Source: Paenibacillus_E qinlingensis (GTDB taxonomy: Bacteria > Bacillota > Bacilli > Paenibacillales > NBRC-103111). From it: a stretch of DNA of 64,000 nucleotides. The stretch's first letter is position 1, and every line of letters starts with the position of its first letter. Where the stretch lies: NCBI RefSeq assembly GCF_028746185.1, contig NZ_JAQIVH010000024.1, positions 88,579 to 152,578 of the forward strand. Reading direction: 5' to 3'. This document shows positions 17,341 to 24,448 of the stretch, one piece after another. Made by a program: the position numbers and the translations under genes. The notes under the pieces were generated by a model that was given only the letters and a program-made list of their open reading frames with translations, searched no databases and was not told the DNA's origin.

Positions 17341-18342
17341 ATGAAAGTGACTGAAACAAATCAAGATATCGTTGATATTATTGTAATCGGCGGTGGCCCG
17401 GCTGGCATGTTCGCCTCCTTCTACGCTGGAATGCGTCAAGCATCTGTGAAAATTATTGAAAGCATGCCCCAACTCGGTGGCCAACTAGCAGCTCTATATC
17501 CAGAAAAATATATTTATGATGTTGCAGGATTCCCGAAAGTTACGGCGCAAGATCTCGTTAATCATTTATCTGCACAAATGAAACACTTTCCGATCCACAT
17601 TTGCTTGGAAGAGAAGGTTCATGGCGTTGTTAAGAAAGAAGAACGACTATTCGAAATTGCGACAGACAAAGGCGTCCATTTGAGCCATGCCGTTATTATT
17701 ACAGCTGGTGTTGGCGCATTTGAGCCGCGCCGTCTTGAACTACCGGAAGCTGCGCAATTCGAGAAGAAAAATTTACATTATTTCGTAAGTGACTTGCATC
17801 AATTTGCTGGTCAAAAAGTTATCATTAGCGGCGGCGGTGATTCAGCAGTTGATTGGGCTTTGATGCTTGAGCCGATTGCTGAGCAAGTTACACTGATCCA
17901 CCGTCGAGATAAATTCCGTGCGCATGAGCACAGTGTAGAGAACTTAATGAATTCGAAGGTTAACGTTGTTACACCAACCGAAATCACTAAGCTTCATGGA
18001 ACAGATCGAATCGAGCGAATTACGCTTAAAAATATTAAATCAGGCGAAGAACGCATCCACGATGTCGATGCCGTTATTATCAACTTCGGCTTCGTATCCT
18101 CTCTTGGACCGATTTCAGAATGGGGTCTTGACATCGAAAACGGCTCAATCGTTGTTGATTCCCGTATGGAAACGAATACCCCAGGTATCTTCGCTGCTGG
18201 TGATATTACGACATATCCCGGAAAATTAAAATTGATTGCTGTTGGCTTCGGTGAAGCACCTACTGCCATTAACAATGCCAAAGTTTACATTGATCCAAGT
18301 GCTAAGCTTTCACCAGGACACAGCTCGAACTTGAAATTATAA
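17341..18342 (+). CDS. yumC: Ferredoxin--NADP(+) reductase, thioredoxin-reductase-like (YumC)
   Basis: This 333-aa flavoprotein belongs to the TrxR-like ferredoxin/flavodoxin-NADP reductase class. It has the FAD motif VIGGGPAGMFASFYAGMR, the quinone-stacking-type region PQLGGQLAALYPEKYIYDVAGFP, the NADPH motif ISGGGDSAVDWA and AAGDITTYPGKLKLIAVGFGEA near the end. It has no CxxC redox pair, which separates it from thioredoxin reductase. It supplies reduced ferredoxin or flavodoxin for Fe-S assembly and desaturation. The ATG at 17341 has GGAGG upstream. The Fur box in its promoter suggests induction under iron limitation. Confidence 0.93.
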   Translation: MKVTETNQDIVDIIVIGGGPAGMFASFYAGMRQASVKIIESMPQLGGQLAALYPEKYIYDVAGFPKVTAQDLVNHLSAQMKHFPIHICLEEKVHGVVKKEERLFEIATDKGVHLSHAVIITAGVGAFEPRRLELPEAAQFEKKNLHYFVSDLHQFAGQKVIISGGGDSAVDWALMLEPIAEQVTLIHRRDKFRAHEHSVENLMNSKVNVVTPTEITKLHGTDRIERITLKNIKSGEERIHDVDAVIINFGFVSSLGPISEWGLDIENGSIVVDSRMETNTPGIFAAGDITTYPGKLKLIAVGFGEAPTAINNAKVYIDPSAKLSPGHSSNLKL

Positions 18343-18355
18343 TGATTAGAAATGA

Positions 18356-18402
18356 AAAGGGGTATTCTAACCTAATCTACGGATTAGGAGGAATACCCCT
18401 TT
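18356..18402 (+). promoter_or_regulatory. Hairpin that covers the ribosome site of the next gene
   Basis: AAAGGGGTATTC pairs with GAATACCCCTTT, and an inner stem CCTAATC/GATTAGG closes on TACG. The AGGAGG ribosome site (18386-18391) of the 79-aa gene lies inside the 3' arm. No T tract follows, so it is a poor terminator and a better candidate for translational control. Confidence 0.55.
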
Positions 18403-18640
18403 GTCATCTATATGTCCAGTTTGTAATGGCATGCAAGAATTGCAAACCAACTGTCCTGAGTGCTCGCAGCGTATGTGTGACCATGGTAAGCTGAGTGACT
18501 TGCTCGGTCCTTATTCGCCTTACGAGATGAACAACATTTCCTTGACCAACCAGGAAGGCGATGAGCAAGAGCTCTGCCTTCACCTCTTGAATTGTCCCGA
18601 CTGTCATTCTAGCTATACCCTGCCAATACGTGCTGAGTGA
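18401..18640 (+). CDS. Small zinc-ribbon-like protein
   Basis: This 79-aa protein has three CxxC knuckles (CPVC near residue 5, CPEC near 19 and CPDC near 66) plus further cysteines and histidine, likely one or two zinc sites. The start is TTG (18401), nine bases after AGGAGG. No family is recognised. Its ribosome site is buried in a strong hairpin (see separate entry). It follows yumC by 58 bp and may share its transcript, and therefore its iron control. Confidence 0.6.
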   Translation: MSSICPVCNGMQELQTNCPECSQRMCDHGKLSDLLGPYSPYEMNNISLTNQEGDEQELCLHLLNCPDCHSSYTLPIRAE

Positions 18641-18646
18641 ATTTTA

Positions 18647-18802
18647 TTAATTAAGTGGTGCCTCGTCCTTAACCAACACGGATAACTTTAATTTGCGTCT
18701 CTGTATTTCCGCGAGCAATAGTTCAAGAAAATCCGATTCTAATCTTAAATCTAGTGCCTTGTAATAAGAGTCGATCAATGTCTCATCGCTAATTTGTCTC
18801 AC
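18647..18802 (-). CDS. sda: Sporulation inhibitor Sda (KinA-type kinase inhibitor)
   Basis: This 51-aa helical hairpin matches Sda: ISDETLIDSYYKALDLRLESDFLELL corresponds to the Bacillus LSDELLIESYFKA...DFIELI pattern. Sda blocks the sporulation histidine kinase, so cells with replication trouble do not start to sporulate. The start is taken as GTG at 18802, with GGGTGA five bases upstream; a longer 81-aa frame has an N-terminus foreign to the family. The upstream DNA holds several DnaA boxes, as known for Bacillus sda. Confidence 0.85.
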   Translation of the reverse strand: MRQISDETLIDSYYKALDLRLESDFLELLLAEIQRRKLKLSVLVKDEAPLN

Positions 18803-18870
18803 TGAAATCACCCATATTCTATAATTTAAACTAATAGTATCATGGGGTTTTTGATAGAACAAGCGTTCCG

Positions 18871-18970
18871 TTATCCACAGATAAGTGTGCATATCCTGTG
18901 GGTAAATTGTTAATATGTACCATGAAGGCAGACAAATTATAGGGGGATATTGTGCATAAACTTATGCACA
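18871..18970. promoter_or_regulatory. DnaA-box cluster upstream of sda
   Basis: One perfect box TTATCCACA (18871-18879) and three near matches lie within 100 bp: TGTGGGTAA (18897-18905), TGTGCATAA (18951-18959) and TTATGCACA (18962-18970). The last two form a dyad. DnaA activation of sda is established in Bacillus subtilis; the cluster here fits it. Confidence 0.75.
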
Positions 18971-19150
18971 TCCAAAACTTGTAAATTACTGATAAAAAAA
19001 AATGATCACTATTTTAGGCATTTTTAACGTTCATTTAACATAACCTTCATCTTTTTCACAAAATTGAAAAGAAATTTTAATCATCCCTTAATAATCATGC
19101 TTTACAATGATAGTAGAAAGACAAAACAAAACAAAAGGAGCTGAACTACT

Positions 19151-19312
19151 ATGATCGTTTACGATATCGTTTTAAATGGAGAAATTAAAGAAACCATTAA
19201 ACCACGTAAGAACCGTTTGAAAGAAATTTATGCCTATATGCAAGAACAAACAAAGTTGATGCAAGCCAAATATGGTGAAAACGTAAGAATTAAGGGCCGA
19301 ATGGTTTATTAA
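19151..19312 (+). CDS. Small hypothetical protein, basic
   Basis: This 53-aa protein starts MIVYDIVLNGEIKETIKPRK and ends RIKGRMVY. It is soluble, with beta strands at both ends and a central charged helix (NRLKEIYAYMQEQTKLMQAKYG). AAAGGAG precedes the ATG and the frame is complete. A GC hairpin (AGGGCCGAA/TTCGGCCCCT) spans the stop codon. Family not recognised; the start region lies close to the DnaA-box cluster, but no link is implied. Confidence 0.6.
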   Translation: MIVYDIVLNGEIKETIKPRKNRLKEIYAYMQEQTKLMQAKYGENVRIKGRMVY

Positions 19313-19354
19313 CCTCATCAATCCCCTTTTCGGCCCCTATGATTTCTTCCACAT

Positions 19355-20032
19355 TTAAATAAACCCCTTGCGATGTAGCACTGTTAATAAGCGGTAGAAA
19401 TCATAGCTCCCTTTCTCCGGTGTGTCAATCAAACCGGCCTTAACTGCCGCATCAACGGCTGACTTCGCCCATGTTGGCACGACCGTCAAAGCGGCCTGCT
19501 CTTCAAGTGAACGAACTCTACTTGTTAATTCTGATATCTGGGCTTGTAAATTCTCTAACATCCGAATGACCTCCTCATCGAAGAAAGTTAACCCTTCCGT
19601 CGCTATAATCGAATTTAATTTACTTGTATAGGCAGGGTCAGTCGCATATCCACTCTTCTGTAGTGCAGCTGTTTGAGTTTGTGGTGTGCTTGCTGACCGA
19701 ACTGCTGAATAACGAGCAGCTTGAAATAACAAATCTTGATCTCGAAATCCATCTTCGATAGAGTTATATACCCGAAAATCCCCAGGTACCGTCACATTTT
19801 CCTCATTTATGAATTCCCATGTGCTTACTGACACACGATCGCCCCGCCAATAAGGTGTTTGCACACCATTTCCAACTTTATATCCAACCAAGTTATTCCA
19901 AGCGTTTATTTTACCCCCAGTTTCCAGTATCGCCTGTGCTATTCGAACAGATGGGAAAATTGGTGAGCCTTCTAAACGAAGCTTCAAAGCAATCGGTGCA
20001 ACGAGATCTATGAAATCCTTTCTAGTTGCCAT
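19355..20032 (-). CDS. Peptidoglycan glucosaminidase-domain protein
   Basis: This 225-aa protein has an N-terminal Glucosaminidase (FlgJ/LytG-type) domain: FIDLVAPIALKLRLEGSPIFPSV, then IAQAILETG with the probable catalytic Glu, and YNSIEDGFRDQDLLF...TDPAYTSKL. After residue 155 come a coiled coil (LENLQAQISELTSRVRSLEEQ) and a WAKSAVDAAVKAGLID segment like a SLH or N-acetylmuramidase tail. There is no signal peptide, so it is either released by a holin-like route or domesticated from a prophage. The ATG at 20032 has AAAGGAGGGAG upstream; the 18-bp longer frame starts inside that site. Confidence 0.8.
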   Translation of the reverse strand: MATRKDFIDLVAPIALKLRLEGSPIFPSVRIAQAILETGGKINAWNNLVGYKVGNGVQTPYWRGDRVSVSTWEFINEENVTVPGDFRVYNSIEDGFRDQDLLFQAARYSAVRSASTPQTQTAALQKSGYATDPAYTSKLNSIIATEGLTFFDEEVIRMLENLQAQISELTSRVRSLEEQAALTVVPTWAKSAVDAAVKAGLIDTPEKGSYDFYRLLTVLHRKGFI

Positions 20033-20130
20033 TTGGCTCCCTCCTTTCAAACAACGACTAGTGCTAGCATTATAGTATATTCCACAAATTGGTAATGAGA
20101 GACGACTCCTAACTAGCTAGTCAATGCTAT

Positions 20131-20161
20131 TTGCAACTTTACTTTTCCCTTACGTTAAGGT
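20131..20161 (+). promoter_or_regulatory. MerR-type promoter with 19-bp spacer (autoregulatory)
   Basis: TTGCAA (20131-20136) and TAAGGT (20156-20161) are separated by exactly 19 bp. The spacer carries CCTTACGTTAAGG, a near-palindrome. The motif CCTTACGTTA recurs in the promoter at 21253-21283. Confidence 0.6.
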
Positions 20162-20189
20162 TTATTAAAGGGAGAGAAAGGGTGAAAGC

Positions 20190-21239
20190 ATGCAAATTAA
20201 AGATGTTGCAAACAAATTGAATATTTCGCCAAGGGCCATCCGCTTCTATGAAGATAAAGGACTCATTTCACCGTCAAAGCAGGAAAATAATTTATATAGA
20301 ACATTTTCAGAAAAAGAAATATGGCGGTTGCAAACCATTATTTCGCTAAGGGAATCAGGCATGTCTGTTGCTGATATTCAAAAAGCATTACTTGATGTTG
20401 ATGCGGATGATAAAGAGCAGCTGCAATACTATTTAGAAATACAGCGATCTGTTGTTTTTGCTCAGTGGCTGGAGTTTAAGCAAATTATTGAAACAACGGA
20501 TACCATGATTGACCTCCTGAAACAGAACAATTCGCTTCCGATAGACGATATTTTCACACTTGCAGAGGGTTCCAAACGACTTCGGGAAATGCGCAAAAAT
20601 TGGAGGGATACATGGAATTTTGATCAACAAGCCTTAACTCACGACCAACGGGTTTTACATAATGACAACGAGTATAAAGGATACGAGGAAGTTCTTGATC
20701 TAACATTGCAATGGGTAAAGCCGAGGGCTGGGGAAAAAGGGCTGGATCTTGGCACAGGCACTGGTAATTTGGCCCAGCGATTTCTGCAAAATGGCATTCA
20801 CATGGCTGGCGTAGACCAATCCAAAGAAATGATGAAACAATGCCAAAGTAAACATCCGCAAATGGAGATAAAACTAGGTAATTTCCTTGCTATTCCCTAC
20901 ATGGATAACCAATTCGATTTTGTCGTTACATCGTTTGCTTTTCACCATATTTCTAACGAACAGCAACTGCTGGCGCTAGATGAAATGCGCCGCGTACTCA
21001 AGTCTCACGGTAGAATTTGCATAGCGGATTTAATGTTCGAGAATGAATCAGCCAAAGAACAGCACATGAAAGAATTGCTAGCGGACGAGCGGACGGATCT
21101 TCTCACAACGATGCAAGATCAGCATTATGCCATCTGCTCTAACCTGCTAGCCTGGTTTGACGAAAATGGTTATATTACCAAACATACGAAAATCAACGAT
21201 TTCTTATATATCGTATACGCGGTTCCTATTCAACCCTAA
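20190..21239 (+). CDS. MerR-family regulator fused to a SAM-dependent methyltransferase
   Basis: This 349-aa fusion has residues 1-110 as a MerR winged HTH plus dimer helix (MQIKDVANKLNISPRAIRFYEDKGLI). Residues 165-345 are a class I methyltransferase with SAM motif I GLDLGTGTGN, motif II GVDQSKEMM and a VTSFAFHHI post-motif like YrrT/UbiE-type enzymes. The methyltransferase half may act as the ligand sensor, or may couple an enzymatic reaction to transcription. The ATG at 20190 follows GAGAAAGGGTGAAAGC. A free methyltransferase follows under a promoter with the same operator core, making a probable two-gene regulon. Confidence 0.85.
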   Translation: MQIKDVANKLNISPRAIRFYEDKGLISPSKQENNLYRTFSEKEIWRLQTIISLRESGMSVADIQKALLDVDADDKEQLQYYLEIQRSVVFAQWLEFKQIIETTDTMIDLLKQNNSLPIDDIFTLAEGSKRLREMRKNWRDTWNFDQQALTHDQRVLHNDNEYKGYEEVLDLTLQWVKPRAGEKGLDLGTGTGNLAQRFLQNGIHMAGVDQSKEMMKQCQSKHPQMEIKLGNFLAIPYMDNQFDFVVTSFAFHHISNEQQLLALDEMRRVLKSHGRICIADLMFENESAKEQHMKELLADERTDLLTTMQDQHYAICSNLLAWFDENGYITKHTKINDFLYIVYAVPIQP

Positions 21240-21252
21240 AAAAAATGGTGTC

Positions 21253-21283
21253 TTGACCTTCTCCTTACGTTACACATTACGAT
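21253..21283 (+). promoter_or_regulatory. MerR-type promoter with 19-bp spacer (target gene)
   Basis: TTGACC (21253-21258) and TACGAT (21278-21283) are separated by 19 bp, the suboptimal spacing that MerR proteins correct by twisting DNA. The spacer contains CCTTACGTTA, shared with the promoter of the upstream fusion gene. Confidence 0.65.
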
Positions 21284-21321
21284 AGCAATGTCTAACATTA
21301 CCCTAAGGAGGAAATAATCAA

Positions 21322-22008
21322 ATGCCTAATCATGCAGATATTTATGCCAATCAAGCAACCATGTATGAACGACTCGTTTCCAAACAAGCAAGCTTATATG
21401 AAACCATTCAAGCCATCATCCCCGTTGAAGGCCTCGACATCATAGACATGGGAGCCGGTGCTGGGCGATTAACCCGGGTTCTCGCTCCACAAGCGAAGTC
21501 CATTGTAGCTTTGGATGCATCCGAATCTATGCTGCGAATTACCGCAGATCATCTTGGGCAAGCAGATCTGCACAATTGGAGAACTCAAGTTGCTGACCAC
21601 AGGCAATTGCCGATCGAAGATCATCGAGCAGATTTAATCGTATCCGGATGGAGTATATGCTATCTAGGAAATTCGGATGTCGATCACTGGGAAGCCAATA
21701 TTCACCAAGTTATAAGCGAAATCAGAAGAGTTCTGCGCCCAGGTGGTACGGCCATTATTATCGAGAACTTCGGAACTGGTTCCGAAACACCCAACCCACC
21801 CGATTTCTTGGTGGATTATTATAGGCTTCTTGAATCCGAATATGGTTTTTCTCATAGGTGGATACGGACTGATTATACATTTGAGAGCGTAGATGAAGCC
21901 GAGATGCTTACGAGATTTTTCTTTGGGGACGCGATAGCCGATAAGGTTGTCAGCGAGCAGTTGACTACGTTGCCGGAGTGCGCGGGGATTTGGTGGTTGC
22001 AGGTTTAA
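21322..22008 (+). CDS. Class I SAM-dependent methyltransferase
   Basis: This 228-aa methyltransferase has SAM motif I DIIDMGAGAGRLTRVLAP, acidic motif II VALDASESML, DLIVSGWSICYLG (motif IV) and IRRVLRPGGTAIIIEN (motif V/VI), as in UbiE/Methyltransf_11 enzymes acting on small molecules. AAGGAGG precedes the ATG. It is likely controlled by the preceding MerR-methyltransferase fusion through a shared operator core, suggesting a role in modifying or detoxifying the same inducing compound (inference). Confidence 0.85.
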   Translation: MPNHADIYANQATMYERLVSKQASLYETIQAIIPVEGLDIIDMGAGAGRLTRVLAPQAKSIVALDASESMLRITADHLGQADLHNWRTQVADHRQLPIEDHRADLIVSGWSICYLGNSDVDHWEANIHQVISEIRRVLRPGGTAIIIENFGTGSETPNPPDFLVDYYRLLESEYGFSHRWIRTDYTFESVDEAEMLTRFFFGDAIADKVVSEQLTTLPECAGIWWLQV

Positions 22009-22032
22009 GCCGTCGTTGGTTTACTATGAAAA

Positions 22033-22213
22033 GGGATCGTAGATGCGCTATTTCACCGAAAGAACTTGAAATTTGTACCAAGAGGAACGTAGATGCGTTA
22101 TTTGCCTGATTTCTGAAGAATTTGGTGTTTTTGAGAAAAATAAGACACTCTCGTTCCCCTAGGATACTCATTTCGTTAAATTAGTCGAAAATAGCGCATC
22201 CTAGTTCCCTTTT
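22033..22213. repeat. Intergenic repeat: two direct and two inverted copies of a ~25-nt core
   Basis: The core CGTAGATGCGCTATTT occurs at about 22038 and 22087 (the second reads TGCGTTATTT). Inverted versions lie at about 22148-22176 (diverged) and 22187-22213 (AAAATAGCGCATCCTAG). The whole region can fold into a long imperfect hairpin and has no credible reading frame. Confidence 0.6.
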
Positions 22214-22227
22214 CTTCTCTAGCATGA

Positions 22228-22277
22228 CAAAAAAAACCTTCTGAACTAGTGTGATCTACACATAAGTTCAGAAGGTT
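22228..22277 (-). terminator. Terminator of the Fe-S carrier gene
   Basis: On the minus strand, AACCTTCTGAACT and AGTTCAGAAGGTT are separated by 17 bases and followed by a run of eight T. Confidence 0.85.
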
Positions 22278-22290
22278 CATTACTACTTAC

Positions 22291-22662
22291 TCAAGCCTCA
22301 ACCTTATCATCACAAGGCTCAGGTGTTCCCTCATAATCCGCTGGCTTGAACGAGGATCCACAACCACACGAAGCTACTGCGTTAGGGTTGTTGATGGTGA
22401 AACCGCCGCCCATGCCTTTGTCTTCGAAGTCGATTTGGACGCCGTATAAATACTTGGCGCTCTCTTCATCCACGACAACTTTCACGCCGTGAATAGTAAA
22501 TTCTTTATCGTCAGCCTTTTGATCATCATCAAAGCCCATTCCGTAAGAAAAGCCGCTACAACCCCCAGCTTTCACGCCAAGGCGCAAGAATAGATTAGGT
22601 GATTCTTCTGATGCCAAAAGCTCTTTAATTTTATCACTAGCTGATTCACTTATATTAATCAT
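22291..22662 (-). CDS. Iron-sulfur cluster carrier, IscA/SufA (YutM-like)
   Basis: This 123-aa A-type carrier holds and transfers Fe-S clusters to target enzymes. The three conserved cysteines are visible: one in KAGGCSGF and two in SCGCGSSF. A C-terminal extension (KPADYEGTPEPCDDKVEA) adds a fourth. The ATG at 22662 follows AAGGAGGG; a longer frame from 22710 reads through the ribosome site. YutI, YuzB, YumB and YumC homologues lie nearby, as around yutM in Bacillus subtilis. Confidence 0.9.
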   Translation of the reverse strand: MINISESASDKIKELLASEESPNLFLRLGVKAGGCSGFSYGMGFDDDQKADDKEFTIHGVKVVVDEESAKYLYGVQIDFEDKGMGGGFTINNPNAVASCGCGSSFKPADYEGTPEPCDDKVEA

Positions 22663-22772
22663 AATGGAAATCCCTCCTTGTTTTTCCTTATATATAAGGA
22701 AAACTGGCATTGGTATACGAAGTGCTTAGTATAAGTATACTCCTAATTCATCCGATGCTCAAGGGCAGCTGT

Positions 22773-22955
22773 TCACTGTTTAGAACGTCTAGTGGCATAA
22801 TACTGCAATAGCAACTGGTCCAGATCGCGACTGCATTTCTGCACGTCAGGATGCAGGAATCCATGCGAGGTTCCCAAACTAACCATTTGGCCTCGAAGTT
22901 GTTCAATTTTGATATGAAGTCGTTCCTGCGGTTCGGTCACGAATAATGGTAGCAC
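22773..22955 (-). CDS. Spo0E-family aspartyl-phosphate phosphatase
   Basis: This is a small (60 aa) two-helix protein. EQLRGQMVSLGTSHGFLHPDVQKCSRDLDQLLLQYY follows the Spo0E pattern of a first helix with R..M/L, a turn with HP or PEV, then S..LD..L; the signature SxxxD appears as SRDLD. Spo0E proteins dephosphorylate Spo0A~P and delay sporulation. The start is taken as GTG at 22955, with AAAGGTG nine bases upstream. It lies 4 kb from sda, another brake on the same phosphorelay. Confidence 0.8.
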   Translation of the reverse strand: MLPLFVTEPQERLHIKIEQLRGQMVSLGTSHGFLHPDVQKCSRDLDQLLLQYYATRRSKQ

Positions 22956-23294
22956 GATTATTATCACCTTTAGCCCTTACGTAATCACATTGCAATAGTA
23001 TACAGGAATTTGTTAATATTGGGAATAACATTTCGCCAATTTCACCGAAAAAATATAGGACATGGATAAGATTGTCGATTTATCTTCAACGTTCTGATGT
23101 TGCCCCTCCTAAGTAGGAGGTTTATAATAAGATGGATGGATAGCTTGTATCGATATAAATCTGGTTGTGAATTCCTTAACCGAACTGGTTGACAGGTACG
23201 CGAGCAACTCACACCACCTAACGCACCTAGTTCTAACTGCTGGCTGCGTCGTTTCATTATGCGGTTTATTTTATTTTCATAGGAGGCATGGAGC
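22956..23294 (+). other. Gene-free leader upstream of mqnE
   Basis: This stretch holds a short GC hairpin (CCTCCTAAGTAGGAGG at about 23105-23120) followed by TTTATAAT. Beyond it lies about 150 bp with possible pairing between GAACTGG and CCTAGTTC. Two very short frames are possible: an 18-codon frame from an ATG near 23133, and a GTG frame whose stop overlaps the mqnE start as ATGA. Neither has good coding support. It may be a structured 5' leader; no known riboswitch class was recognised. Confidence 0.3.
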
Positions 23295-24395
23295 ATGAGT
23301 ATTACGACAGTAGACCCGATTAAACGGATGGCTGAGATTGCTGACAAAGTTGAGAACGGCGAACGTCTAAGTATGGAAGACGGACTGTTTTTATATGAAT
23401 CCGACGATCTTTTAACCATTGGTCAATTAGCCAATAAAGTGAATACACGGTTGAATGGGAACAAGGTATATTTTGTACAAAATATGAGCTTATATTTCAC
23501 GAATGTCTGTGAAGAGCATTGTTCATTTTGTCATTTCCGCCGCGACGAAGGTCAAGAAGGTGCTTACACACTAACACCAGACCAGATGTTAGATTACATC
23601 GCCGAGAATTTTAACCCTGAAATTAAAGAGTTCCATATTAGTCAGGGGCATAACCCCCATCTGCCTTTCGAGTATTACGTGGATTGCATTCGTCGGTTGA
23701 AGCAAGCTTACCCCGATGTCACGATTAAAGCTCATACTGCTGCAGAGATCGAATTCTTCTCACGTATTAGCGGCCTCAGCTATCGAGATGTACTTAAGGC
23801 ATTAATGGATGCTGGACTTTCCACACTTCCTGGCGGAGGCGCGGAAATTCTTACGGAACGTTACCGTTCGAAAATGAAAGTCGAAAAAGCGTCCACTGAA
23901 GAATGGTTGGATGTTCATCGTCAAGCTCATCTTCTAGGGATGAAAACTCATGCGACCATGCTATATGGTTCCATTGAAACGAAAGAAGAACGGATTCGCC
24001 ATATGATGTTGCTGCGCGAGCTGCAAGACGAAACAGGCGGTTTCCTCGTATTCATTCCTAATTCTGTTCAGCCAGCGAGCAAAAATGCAAGCCTTAAACG
24101 TTTCGTTCCTGCTTGGGACGAACTCAAAACAATGGCGATTAGCCGCCTAATGTTAGACAATTTCCCACATATTAAAGCTTACTTTATCAATATCGGAACG
24201 AAACTTACGCAACTCTCCTTCACATTCGGTGCTTCAGATGCTCACGGCACGATCGTGAAAGAGAAAATCTCACATGCTGCTGGCGCTCTTTCACCAGAAG
24301 GTTTAACACGCGATGAGATTGTATGGCTCATTCAAGGTGCTGGCCGCGTCGCGGTAGAGCGAGACACCTTTTATAATGAAATCAAAGTATATTAG
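23295..24395 (+). CDS. mqnE: Aminodeoxyfutalosine synthase (radical SAM)
   Basis: This 366-aa radical SAM enzyme of the futalosine route to menaquinone joins 3-((1-carboxyvinyl)oxy)benzoate and SAM-derived adenosine. The cluster motif CEEHCSFC (CX3CX2C, about residues 72-79), followed by HFRRDEGQEGAYTL, then HATMLYGSIETKEERI and ELQDETGGF, are typical of MqnE rather than MqnC. GGAGGCATGGAGC precedes the ATG. Menaquinone is the partner of both NADH dehydrogenases and of succinate dehydrogenase in this window. Other mqn genes (A, B, C, D) are not here, but a UbiD-family decarboxylase is 4 kb away. Confidence 0.9.
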   Translation: MSITTVDPIKRMAEIADKVENGERLSMEDGLFLYESDDLLTIGQLANKVNTRLNGNKVYFVQNMSLYFTNVCEEHCSFCHFRRDEGQEGAYTLTPDQMLDYIAENFNPEIKEFHISQGHNPHLPFEYYVDCIRRLKQAYPDVTIKAHTAAEIEFFSRISGLSYRDVLKALMDAGLSTLPGGGAEILTERYRSKMKVEKASTEEWLDVHRQAHLLGMKTHATMLYGSIETKEERIRHMMLLRELQDETGGFLVFIPNSVQPASKNASLKRFVPAWDELKTMAISRLMLDNFPHIKAYFINIGTKLTQLSFTFGASDAHGTIVKEKISHAAGALSPEGLTRDEIVWLIQGAGRVAVERDTFYNEIKVY

Positions 24396-24448
24396 AGATA
24401 ATAGGTAGTAGAGAATAGATCATCGTTCAGAAGGGATATTGGTTGGCT

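Noticed and set aside
18871..18970. DnaA boxes as a replication origin
   Set aside because: Only four boxes, no AT-rich unwinding trio, and no dnaA/dnaN nearby; regulation of sda explains them better.
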